Positions 8,047-15,252 of a stretch of 17,963 bases of DNA are shown here, in pieces. Below the pieces are notes generated by a model. That model was not told the origin of the DNA. It saw nothing but the letters and a program-made list of their open reading frames with translations, and did not search any database. A program made the translations under genes and the position numbers. The stretch's first letter is position 1. Every line of letters begins with the position of its first letter. Where the stretch lies: assembly GCA_949511625.1 (NCBI GenBank), contig CATFEX010000038.1:1-17963 (forward strand), in the 5' to 3' direction. This DNA comes from UBA11891 sp003533785. GTDB lineage: Bacteria; Bacteroidota; Bacteroidia; Flavobacteriales; Flavobacteriaceae.

Positions 8047-10059
8047 TTAGTTTGTTGCACTGAGTCCATTGTAGGTAGCGCTATACTGGAGCATTTGTTC
8101 GGCAAAACTATTGGGGAGCCTGACTTGAACATCTAGTATTTCTCCTGAATCATCGTATTGAGGAACCAATACTGGATTGACAAACCCTCCGTAGGGAGCC
8201 GAATTGAATTGTGCATTTCGGTCGAGGATTTCTTTGTGTAATGCGGGGTCAATTTTCACACCATAAGTTTCGATTAGTTCTTTTCCAGCAGCGTAGTCTC
8301 CTTCGGATTTAATTCGCTGTACTTCGCGAAGTAAAGTTCCAAAAAGGGTTCGAAGTTTTTGGTAATCGTTAATGACGAAGAAGGTTTTTCCGTCCTTCAT
8401 CTTTTTTTCAATTACTTGCTCCGCAAGGCCTTTCTTATAAACCCATTGGGCCACCATTTGTCGGTTACGCATGTGAGATTGTTCAATATCCTCACCAAGT
8501 TTGATACGGATTAATTGAAGCATAAGACCATTTCGTATATAGCTGTTGTATTCAGCTTTTTGTAAATCCTCTACAGCTGTTTTTATTCCAAATTCATTGA
8601 GCTGCGAATCGCCCATAAAATAGAGGGCAACCAGATCGGCTCGAGCCTCTTCTAAGGAGGATGCATAACTTTTAAGTGTTTCTTTGGGAGTAGCCACTCC
8701 AGGCATGAGTTGACCGCTGGCGTGTCCAATTACTTCATGCAAAGAAGTATGCAATCGACTGGCTTCGTAGCCATAATTTTTAGCGATATCGATTTCCTCC
8801 TGATTGTAAGCAAATTCGTCTAGCCTTCCTGAGGCACCCGAATTGGCATAGGCATAGATGATATTGCCTAAGGATACAGACTTGGAACCATATTGTGCTC
8901 GAATCCAATTGGCATTGGGGAGATTCACTCCGATAGGGGTATAGGGTGAGGCGTCACCCGCTTCGCTGGCAACATTGACCGTATTGTAGGCGATTCCGAC
9001 TACATTTTTTTTCTTGTGTTCCTCCATTATAGAAGAATTATCTTCGAACCATTGCGCATTTTGAGAAATCAATTGCATTTTTTCACTCATGTTGAAGTCT
9101 TTGATCTGTACGATCGATTCGAAAGAACCTCGATAGCCTAGCGGATCGTTGTACACTTCGATGAATCCATTGATATAATCAATATCTCCTTCCAGCGTTT
9201 TCACCCAGGCAATGCTATAATCGTCCCAAATTTTTAAATCTCCAGTTTTATAATAATCAATTAAAAGAGAGAAGGCTTCGGCTTGTTGTTCGTTTTCGGC
9301 TACTGTTTTTGCTTTTTCCAACCAACCAACAATGCGTTCAATGGCAGGAGAATATAGGCCTCCAACTTTCCATACTTTTTCAACGAGCTGTCCATTTTCT
9401 TTTACAAGAGTGGAATTGAGTCCCATGGAAATGGGCCGCTCTGGATTCTCTATCTCCACTTGTTTGTAGTAATTTTCTACTTCTGCTTGGGTCACGTCTG
9501 GAGCATAAAAATTGATTGCAGAATGTTGAATTACATCAAGCTTAGGATCCCGGTTTACCTTTTTTGAATCGGCGTCACTAAAAATGGCTTCAAATGCCAA
9601 TGGGTCTAGTGAAGTATTGGTGGCTTCCATCAACATGTTTAGTTCTTCCGCTGTGAATTCAGGATCAAACTTGTCGTTTGCGTAGTGATGATGAATCCCA
9701 TTAGAAAACCAAAGACGTTTTAGATAGTTTTCGAAATGACCCCACAAGGCAGTAGTTTTATCGCCCGTATAGTTTTGATATATATTTTCAAAGGCTATGC
9801 GAATGGATAGATTGTGGCGATAGTTTTGGTCATACATGATATCCCGACCTTCTAAGCCTGCTTGTGATAAATAATAAACAAGTTTTTTTTGTTTTAAGCT
9901 GAGTTGCTCGAAACCAGGGATTTCGTATTGGATCACTTTTAAATCAGCAAACTGCTCAAGGGTGGTACTCGCTTCGGATTGGGGTGCTGAATTACAAGAA
10001 ATCAAAAGTAGAATACTTGTTGTAGACACAACCAGCGATTGAAATAGACGGATATTCAT
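8047..10059 (-). CDS. Dipeptidyl peptidase III family (M49) lipoprotein
   Basis: A 670-residue zinc peptidase of family M49. The family signature HExxGH is present as HEVIGH at 441-446 (zinc ligands H441 and H446, catalytic E442), and the second motif EEARAD at 470-475 supplies the third ligand, E471. The fold-specific KVGGLYSPAIERIVGWL segment is near 231-247. DPP III enzymes cut dipeptides from the N-terminus of short peptides. Length and sequence character match the Bacteroides type (about 675 residues) better than the longer eukaryotic enzymes. The N-terminus is a lipoprotein signal (LLLISC, cysteine 22), so it should be a membrane-anchored peptidase that trims peptides outside the cytoplasm. 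It is convergent with katG, shares the palindromic terminator, and is separated from the upstream gene by 169 bases and a terminator. Confidence 0.93.
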   Translation of the reverse strand: MNIRLFQSLVVSTTSILLLISCNSAPQSEASTTLEQFADLKVIQYEIPGFEQLSLKQKKLVYYLSQAGLEGRDIMYDQNYRHNLSIRIAFENIYQNYTGDKTTALWGHFENYLKRLWFSNGIHHHYANDKFDPEFTAEELNMLMEATNTSLDPLAFEAIFSDADSKKVNRDPKLDVIQHSAINFYAPDVTQAEVENYYKQVEIENPERPISMGLNSTLVKENGQLVEKVWKVGGLYSPAIERIVGWLEKAKTVAENEQQAEAFSLLIDYYKTGDLKIWDDYSIAWVKTLEGDIDYINGFIEVYNDPLGYRGSFESIVQIKDFNMSEKMQLISQNAQWFEDNSSIMEEHKKKNVVGIAYNTVNVASEAGDASPYTPIGVNLPNANWIRAQYGSKSVSLGNIIYAYANSGASGRLDEFAYNQEEIDIAKNYGYEASRLHTSLHEVIGHASGQLMPGVATPKETLKSYASSLEEARADLVALYFMGDSQLNEFGIKTAVEDLQKAEYNSYIRNGLMLQLIRIKLGEDIEQSHMRNRQMVAQWVYKKGLAEQVIEKKMKDGKTFFVINDYQKLRTLFGTLLREVQRIKSEGDYAAGKELIETYGVKIDPALHKEILDRNAQFNSAPYGGFVNPVLVPQYDDSGEILDVQVRLPNSFAEQMLQYSATYNGLSATN

Positions 10060-10194
10060 AAATAATAATTTCAGCCAAAATACAGATTCTTCCCGATTGA
10101 TTTTTAGTAAAAAACTACCTTTTTTTGCCTTTGGGTTGTTCTCCTGAGGGTCAAATCATTCCTGCGGAACAGGAAATTTAGGTGTCCAAAAAAC

Positions 10195-10220
10195 AAAAAA
10201 CCCCCCATTAAGGAGGGTTT
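10195..10220 (-). terminator. Terminator of secreted protein A
   Basis: AAACCCCCC (10198-10206) pairs with GGAGGGTTT (10212-10220), with one C-A mismatch in the stem and a five-base loop. On the minus strand a T-rich run (A tracts at 10195-10200 and 10188-10193) follows. It begins 9 bases after the stop of the gene at 10229. Confidence 0.75.
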
Positions 10221-10228
10221 AGATGAAC

Positions 10229-10969
10229 TTATCTTTCAGATAAAACCAAGCTAAGAATTTCGACCTTTGTCATTTCTCTGACATTGAGAATTTTTTGATA
10301 GCTCGATTTTTGCTGTTTGCTGAGGTAGGAAACTTCGTTGTTGCTTTTGTAAATGTCCGACATGGATTCAAAGAAGTTAGCTGTGATATAGTCATTCTCT
10401 TTTTCGTTATGCGGACTGACAATTCGGTGCAAGGCCCATCCCTTCAGGTAAGGATTGCTTTTGTGAGAGGGCATAAAATCGTTGAGCTCCATTTTTTCAT
10501 AATCATAATGACGGGTGGGATCGACATTCATATGACTCAATTGGAGATACTTGACGGGTTTGTCTGAAATTGGGGCAAAGCCTCCTTTATAGGTTGTCAT
10601 TACAAAGTTCATTTTTTCTACCAGCGACCACCATTGATCACCAACCATGGCTAGTTCCGATTGGGGGAAAATATTTTGTCCTTCCCAATTGACGGTGGGA
10701 CCCTCTATGGAAGTCATAAGGTGCGCATAAACAAAAGTGGTGTGTTGTGGGTCGCTATCATTTTCTACACGCCACATATCCCAGGCAATTTTCATACCTT
10801 GATCAATAGCATATTTGTGGAGCTTGGAAAAATAATTTGTTTCGAGTTCGATAAGTTTTTCAGCATTTTCATTTTTCACTGTGACATAATGAAGCCCAAC
10901 AGGCATGTCTTTTTGGGAAAATGAGATGGAAAAACATAATAAAAATAATAAAGGCACTAATTTTTTCAT
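10229..10969 (-). CDS. Secreted two-unit protein A of unknown function, paralogue of protein B
   Basis: A 246-residue protein with a clear signal peptide (cleavage likely after FSQ at 19). I do not recognise a named family with certainty. It appears to contain two related units of about 65 residues. Unit 1 (about 27-86) has YVTVK, ELETNYFSKLHKYAIDQG and IAWDMWRV. Unit 2 (about 140-205) has YLQLSHMNV, LKGWALHRIVSP and YITANFFES. The strand-helix-helix-GW-strand pattern suggests a dimeric alpha+beta barrel (NIPSNAP/ABM-like) fold. It shares YFSKLH..AID.G...WD.W.V with the protein at 12210-12944. It lies 51 bases downstream of the DUF819 gene and may be co-transcribed with it or have its own promoter (10994-11025). 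The role may be binding of a small ligand in the periplasm; this is inference. Confidence 0.7.
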   Translation of the reverse strand: MKKLVPLLFLLCFSISFSQKDMPVGLHYVTVKNENAEKLIELETNYFSKLHKYAIDQGMKIAWDMWRVENDSDPQHTTFVYAHLMTSIEGPTVNWEGQNIFPQSELAMVGDQWWSLVEKMNFVMTTYKGGFAPISDKPVKYLQLSHMNVDPTRHYDYEKMELNDFMPSHKSNPYLKGWALHRIVSPHNEKENDYITANFFESMSDIYKSNNEVSYLSKQQKSSYQKILNVREMTKVEILSLVLSER

Positions 10970-10993
10970 TAGAATAGTTTTATGGTTATGTAT

Positions 10994-11025
10994 ACAATTT
11001 ATAAAATTGGATTCAATTTTTCAAA
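10994..11025 (-). promoter_or_regulatory. Weak candidate promoter for protein A
   Basis: On the minus strand TTTG (11022-11025), a 20-base spacer and TAAATTGT (10994-11001) roughly follow the Bacteroidota TTTG-N17-23-TAnnTTTG layout, with the last two bases of the -7 element off consensus. It overlaps the stop of the DUF819 gene. A 7-bp AT-rich hairpin (AAAATTG 11003-11009, CAATTTT 11014-11020) fills the spacer. Confidence 0.25.
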
Positions 11026-12160
11026 GAAAATAGTGCAGTATCCACGCACTGAGAATTCCCCAAAAAGTACCAGTGACCATGCTCAAAATGGCAAGTACAA
11101 TGGCATGAGGCATTAATTTGGTGTCGTAGGCTGCGGTGACTGCTGGGGCCGTTGAAATTCCTCCAAAATTGGCCATACTTGCTATGGGTACCCACACCAT
11201 TGAAACCTTTAGTAGGTAGGCCATTCCGAACGAGGCTAAAAATTGTAGCACAAGCCATACCAAAACAATTGCTATAAAAAATAAAGGGAGGTCAAAAGCT
11301 CCAAAATTTAATTTTAGGCCTAAGATGGCCATTACTGTAATGATGCATGCCGAGCCCAATCGCAAACACCAGGGGTGCTTCCAGAAAGAAAGTGTATGGC
11401 CTAAGAACAGTCCAAGGAAGGAAAGCAATAGAATCACTCCCAGAAAAGGAAGTGGAAGAAACACAACAATTCCGATGACTCCAAAAACGATAACTAGGGT
11501 TAAGGGACCATTTTTCTTTTTTGTAGTTTCTGTAGGGTTCACAGGGATGGGGGGTATAGATTCCAATCCAAGGAAGGCATTCAATCGGCCACTTTGTCGA
11601 ATGAGTTGGAACATTAACAAAGTCCAAATATTGACGATGATATTATCCAAAACCAAAACCGAAAGAAAAAGGGTCTCGGGAGTACCCACATATTCTTTCA
11701 AGACCAATTGGCTCGTACTTCCTCCAATCCAACTCCCCACAATGGGGATTAGTCCCTTCCAGAGCTCTTGATGGATCAGGCCTTCCGCAGTAGTTGGAAA
11801 ATATAAGCGTGCGCCGATCAGCAATAGGGTGGGGAGCATGGCAATGACAAACGAACCAAAGACAAAGAGCAGAAGTGGCTTAATCCCAACAATCCGCAAG
11901 GCCTTTAATGACATGGAAGCCATAATGGTAAGGATGGCCAAGGGGATGAGTATGGCTTTGCTCCATTGGTGTATAGCATCCCCTTGAAAATTTAATTCAA
12001 ACCCTGCACAGACAGCTGCGGGAATGATATAAGCAAATAAAATTGGAGGAATCCATTGGAGAAGTTTCTTAACCCATAAGTATTCTTGTCGCTCGAGTAA
12101 ACGAACGACAACGACAGTTACAACAACAAGAACTAGGGCAGAAAAAGAAGGACTATCCAT
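11021..12160 (-). CDS. DUF819 family integral membrane protein
   Basis: A 379-residue polytopic inner-membrane protein with about 10 hydrophobic segments. It carries the hallmarks of DUF819 (YjcL-like): GSWIGGSTSQ followed by VLKE near 142-156, and ANFGGISTAPAVTAAYDTKL followed by MPHAIVLAILSM toward the C-terminus. The two halves with glycine-rich GG-S-T motifs suggest an inverted-repeat transporter, but no substrate is established for the family. A lysine-rich loop (TETTKKKNG) near residue 210 separates the halves. It sits between two genes for related secreted proteins, B upstream and A downstream. Only 13 bases separate its ATG from the terminator of protein B, so its promoter must overlap that terminator or it is expressed by read-through. 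Confidence 0.85.
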   Translation of the reverse strand: MDSPSFSALVLVVVTVVVVRLLERQEYLWVKKLLQWIPPILFAYIIPAAVCAGFELNFQGDAIHQWSKAILIPLAILTIMASMSLKALRIVGIKPLLLFVFGSFVIAMLPTLLLIGARLYFPTTAEGLIHQELWKGLIPIVGSWIGGSTSQLVLKEYVGTPETLFLSVLVLDNIIVNIWTLLMFQLIRQSGRLNAFLGLESIPPIPVNPTETTKKKNGPLTLVIVFGVIGIVVFLPLPFLGVILLLSFLGLFLGHTLSFWKHPWCLRLGSACIITVMAILGLKLNFGAFDLPLFFIAIVLVWLVLQFLASFGMAYLLKVSMVWVPIASMANFGGISTAPAVTAAYDTKLMPHAIVLAILSMVTGTFWGILSAWILHYFL

Positions 12161-12173
12161 TACGGATAAAAAT

Positions 12174-12202
12174 AAAAAAACCCTCCATGGGGGAGGGTTT
12201 TT
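12174..12202 (-). terminator. Terminator of secreted protein B, abutting the DUF819 gene
   Basis: AAAAACCCTCC (12176-12186) pairs perfectly with GGAGGGTTTTT (12192-12202) around a five-base loop. Seven T follow on the minus strand. It starts 7 bases after the protein B stop and ends 13 bases before the DUF819 ATG. It could act as a full stop or as an attenuator that lowers DUF819 expression relative to protein B. Confidence 0.85.
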
Positions 12203-12209
12203 ATTTGTG

Positions 12210-12944
12210 TTATCTCAACGACTTGTGTTTTTTCAACAAAACTCTATATTTCAAATCTCTCAGCTTCATCATACTCTGGTAGGCTCTGTCCGCATCGGAT
12301 ATATTGCTTCCCATAAAGGATTTTAGAAAATCCGAATGACTTGAATACCAATCCACAGTCACGTGGGTATGAGAAATATCAGTTCCATAGTCATCAATTC
12401 TTCGTGCAAAATCCCAGCCCACTCGTTTATCTTGAGCACTCAAACTTTTGGTACCGTTGATTTCAGCACTTTCATAGCTCTTCCACTTATCTCCCTTAAG
12501 CTTGATTACATTAAAAGCCATGAATTCAGGAACGTCTGCAGCCCCGGATTTACGAATTTGAGCAAGTCCCATATATTTAACAACGCCAACAATCTCTCTG
12601 ACTTCTTTCAGATCTTTGCTTCTCATACTCCAATCCCTTTCGGTCAAACTCTCAGACCATTCGGGTTCAAAAGCATTTATTTTTTCCTGCATGTCTACCT
12701 GGTAAATGGTGGTAAAAATATGGGTAAAACTTTCTTGAGGAGCATCGTAAACTTTCCAGACATCCCAACCCACTATAATGCCAGCATCTATTCTCTGCTG
12801 ATGCACTTTTGAGAATACATTCTCAATGTAGTTGTCGTAGGCTTGAACATCATGAGCATTGATATAAGTATTTTCAAACACGAGTCCTTGAGCGATGACA
12901 CCGCTCGTAAAAAGTAAAAGAAATAATAGGGTAATTTTTTTCAT
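12210..12944 (-). CDS. Secreted two-unit protein B of unknown function, paralogue of protein A
   Basis: The start chosen is the ATG at 12942-12944, giving 244 residues that begin with a clean signal peptide (MKKITLLFLLLF to AQ at 19). An in-frame ATG at 13013 would add 23 residues before the signal and is less likely. The protein shares YIENVFSKVHQQRIDAG and GWDVWKV with protein A, nearly the same length, and a second GW at 176-177 followed by an arginine, as in protein A at 177-182. Two units of about 60 residues (about 24-82 and 140-202) fit a duplicated alpha+beta-barrel-like fold. No catalytic motif is evident. It is 81 bases downstream of the histidine phosphatase gene, with no terminator between, so the two may share a transcript. 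It should be periplasmic or released. Confidence 0.7.
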   Translation of the reverse strand: MKKITLLFLLLFTSGVIAQGLVFENTYINAHDVQAYDNYIENVFSKVHQQRIDAGIIVGWDVWKVYDAPQESFTHIFTTIYQVDMQEKINAFEPEWSESLTERDWSMRSKDLKEVREIVGVVKYMGLAQIRKSGAADVPEFMAFNVIKLKGDKWKSYESAEINGTKSLSAQDKRVGWDFARRIDDYGTDISHTHVTVDWYSSHSDFLKSFMGSNISDADRAYQSMMKLRDLKYRVLLKKHKSLR

Positions 12945-13025
12945 TTTAATTGGTTTAATGGTTGAAACTAAAATAAGGAAATATCGTGAAATAATCCTCT
13001 TATTTGACCCCAATTGAAACCAATA

Positions 13026-13571
13026 TCAATCTATAGAAAGAACTTGACCACTGGCTATTTCACCGCGAACATGAATGATGTAGAGCAGCCCATTAACTCG
13101 GTCATTTATTTCTGGATAAACTTCTTTTTTTAAAATAGCATTGGCCAAGTAAGGAGTAGTATTGCTATGCCCGACCACCAACACCGTCTTCCCTCGATTC
13201 TTATCTTTAAATTCGTCATTGTAAAGCCGCTTCATATCATAATAGAATATCGGCAATTGTTGTTGAAGCGCAGTAGGTTTTACCGTTTCAATAGTTCGAA
13301 AGTAGGGAGTGGAATAAATACAATCGAATACAACTCCCTCAAACACTTTATTCCAATATTGGGCTCGTTGTTTTCCTTTTTTGGTGAGGTGAGGATTGCT
13401 ATTGCCTGGATTCACTCTGTCTTTTTCGGCGTGACGAATCAAATAATAGGTAGTACTCTCTTGAGCCCAAAGAGACGATCCAATGACTAAAAAAAAGAGA
13501 ATCAATGAACCTCGCAAGGAAGTATTTGGTAAGAATTTAATGGATGTGCGTATTTTTTTCATCTCTAACAA
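13026..13571 (-). CDS. Exported histidine phosphatase family protein
   Basis: A 181-residue member of the histidine phosphatase (phosphoglycerate mutase-like) superfamily. LIRHAEK gives the phospho-accepting H47 with R46, YSTPYFRTIETV gives R92 of the phosphate pocket, and VVGHSNTTP gives the second histidine H135. The size and the short insert resemble the small SixA-like branch and not mutases. An N-terminal hydrophobic segment ending SSLWAQ (about residue 37) indicates export to the periplasm, so a role in scavenging phosphate esters is more likely than cytoplasmic signalling; the substrate is unknown. The ATG at 13562 (MKKIRTS) is an equally good start, three codons in. It may be co-transcribed with protein B downstream. 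Confidence 0.85.
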   Translation of the reverse strand: MLEMKKIRTSIKFLPNTSLRGSLILFFLVIGSSLWAQESTTYYLIRHAEKDRVNPGNSNPHLTKKGKQRAQYWNKVFEGVVFDCIYSTPYFRTIETVKPTALQQQLPIFYYDMKRLYNDEFKDKNRGKTVLVVGHSNTTPYLANAILKKEVYPEINDRVNGLLYIIHVRGEIASGQVLSID

Positions 13572-13710
13572 GATACCCTATTTCATTGCGAAAAAGAAAA
13601 GTAAATCCTCAAATCGAGATGCTCTAACAAACGGTCAAATCCCGGATGCAAATACTGATTGAGAGGGCTTGGATGAGTTGAACCCTTTTTTTCGAAGGTT
13701 GAAAATAAAT

Positions 13711-13734
13711 AAAAACCCTCCTAGAAGGAGGGTT
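13711..13734 (-). terminator. Terminator of the second NTF2-like lipoprotein gene
   Basis: AACCCTCCT (13714-13722) pairs with AGGAGGGTT (13726-13734) around a three-base loop. The minus strand continues with TTTTTATTTATTTTC, a typical T-rich tail. It lies about 65 bases after the stop at 13799. Confidence 0.82.
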
Positions 13735-13798
13735 AAAGAGTCGTCAATTGATGAGCAATTATATGTTTGCAACATCGTTACGTTCAGTGATTTTTAAC

Positions 13799-14296
13799 TT
13801 ATTCTGAAGCAGCAGTAATGGCATTAAGGAGTCCTGTATTGTCAAGGTATTCATCCACTTCGGTGATTTTATGCTCTTCATTAAAACGGAAAACCTCATA
13901 GGCCTTTATTTCTCCAATGGCTCCGTTTTCTGCATCAGCAGTCCATCGTATATAGGCTCGTACACTTCCATCGGGATAGAAGTTATTATCGACTCCAGGA
14001 TAGAAATCTCGGTCATTGGCTTTGATATTGTTCATCAACTGCATCATGCCTCCGTAAAGTTCCATCAGTTCTGTTTTGTTGAGCACCTTGCCACCAAAGG
14101 CAGGGGGATTGAATTGAGTTTCTTCAGAATAGAAGCTAGCAGCGGCTTCCAAGTCTTCATTTTCGAGTGCGTCGAAAAGAGCGTGTACGACCTTCGCATT
14201 TTCTCTAAAATCGGGGAGTTTGGTTTCGTATGGATTGGGTTGGGCACAGGAAAGCAAAAGACTTGCAACTAGACCCAGAAAAAGGAATTTTTTCAT
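13799..14296 (-). CDS. NTF2-like (SnoaL-type) lipoprotein, function unknown
   Basis: A 165-residue protein with a lipoprotein signal (MKKFLFLGLVASLLLSC, cysteine 17). The mature part reads as an NTF2-like fold: a first helix (ENAKVVHALFDALENEDLEAAASFY), a flexible loop with FNPPAFGGKVLNKTEL, and strands including VRAYIRWTAD, KAYEVFRFNEE and KITEVDEYLD. The helix plus ITEVDEYLD ending is common in SnoaL-type proteins with unknown ligands. It should be membrane-anchored outside the cytoplasm. It has the same architecture as the lipoprotein at 5140-5634, but little direct sequence identity is visible. It is divergent from the creatininase-family gene over a 188-base spacer and ends in its own terminator. 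Confidence 0.75.
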   Translation of the reverse strand: MKKFLFLGLVASLLLSCAQPNPYETKLPDFRENAKVVHALFDALENEDLEAAASFYSEETQFNPPAFGGKVLNKTELMELYGGMMQLMNNIKANDRDFYPGVDNNFYPDGSVRAYIRWTADAENGAIGEIKAYEVFRFNEEHKITEVDEYLDNTGLLNAITAASE

Positions 14297-14484
14297 TTCA
14301 TATTAAATTAAAGTTAAAATGGAAATATACAAATTCATACCCAATCGCTGACCTACTTTTATTGGGTGTTATTCGGGTTTTTAAATAGTGAAAGTCATAA
14401 GCTTCACCAAACAATTCAGAGGCTATTTCTGGATTTTACAATAAACTTTCAAGATATTTGATTGAAATACTAAATCCATTCAGC

Positions 14485-15246
14485 ATGAGACCTTTCCTGT
14501 TATCTGAGTGTTCTTGGCGCGAATTAGAAACCAAAAGATATGAATTGGCGGTGCTTCCTTGGGGCGCTACTGAGGCGCATAATTATCATTTGCCCTATGG
14601 CACTGATGTCTACGAAGCCGATGCCATTGCTATTGCTGCGGGTGAAAAAGCTTGGAATAAAGGAGCCCAAGTCGTCATTCTTCCCACCATTCCCTTTGGA
14701 GTGAATACTGGGCAAACTGATATTTATTTGGATATAAATATGAATCCCACTACTCAAATGGCCATCCTCAAAGATGTGTTGACCGTACTCAATCGTCAAG
14801 GGATTCATAAATTTTTGATTCTTAATAGCCACGGTGGGAATGACTTTAAACCTTTACTCAGAGAACTTGGATTGGCATTTCCCAAGATGCTATTGAGTAG
14901 CTGCAATTGGTTTCAAGCTCTCGATAAATCTCAATATTTTGAGGAAGAAGGAGATCATGCAGATGAAATGGAAACCAGCATTATGATGCATATCCAGCCC
15001 CATCTGGTTCTTCCCTTGAAAACTGCTGGAGAGGGAAAAGAAAAAAAGAATAGTATTTCAGCCTTTCGGGAAAAATGGGCTTGGACCGAACGGCGATGGT
15101 CTCAAGTAACAGAGGACACTGGGATTGGAAATCCAAAAAAATCCAATGCGATAAAAGGGAAGCGTTTTTTTGAAGCTGTCACCGATAAACTCGGGTTATT
15201 GATGTATGATTTGGTGCAAGCCGATCCCAATCAACTCTATCAATAA
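14485..15246 (+). CDS. Creatininase family amidohydrolase
   Basis: The ATG at 14485 (253 residues) is chosen because MRPFLLSECSWRELE is the usual N-terminus; a TTG at 14458 would add nine residues without homology. Metal-site motifs of the family are visible: GATEAHNYHLPYGTD with E30, H32 and D41, LNSHGGND with H116, and GDHADEMETS with H158 and E161. In true creatininase the fourth motif is HxE; here it is HGG and the later EMET is the likely replacement ligand, as in wider family members that act on other amides (formamide hydrolases and peptide-maturation proteins). So it is a zinc or manganese amidohydrolase of unknown substrate and probably not a creatininase. It is cytoplasmic, alone on the plus strand, with its stop six bases from that of the convergent cupin. 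Confidence 0.87.
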   Translation: MRPFLLSECSWRELETKRYELAVLPWGATEAHNYHLPYGTDVYEADAIAIAAGEKAWNKGAQVVILPTIPFGVNTGQTDIYLDINMNPTTQMAILKDVLTVLNRQGIHKFLILNSHGGNDFKPLLRELGLAFPKMLLSSCNWFQALDKSQYFEEEGDHADEMETSIMMHIQPHLVLPLKTAGEGKEKKNSISAFREKWAWTERRWSQVTEDTGIGNPKKSNAIKGKRFFEAVTDKLGLLMYDLVQADPNQLYQ

Positions 15247-15252
15247 AGACCT

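Noticed and set aside
10159..10175. Small inverted repeat TTCCTG/CAGGAA between M49 and protein A
   Set aside because: Six base pairs without a T run or any link to a start or promoter; probably chance.
11325..11771. Open frame of 148 codons on the plus strand inside the DUF819 gene
   Set aside because: It is fully contained in a well-supported gene on the other strand and has no recognisable domain or signal.
12945..13013. Longer start for protein B at the ATG at 13013
   Set aside because: The extra 23 residues precede a typical signal peptide that begins at the ATG at 12942-12944, and the paralogue starts at the matching position.
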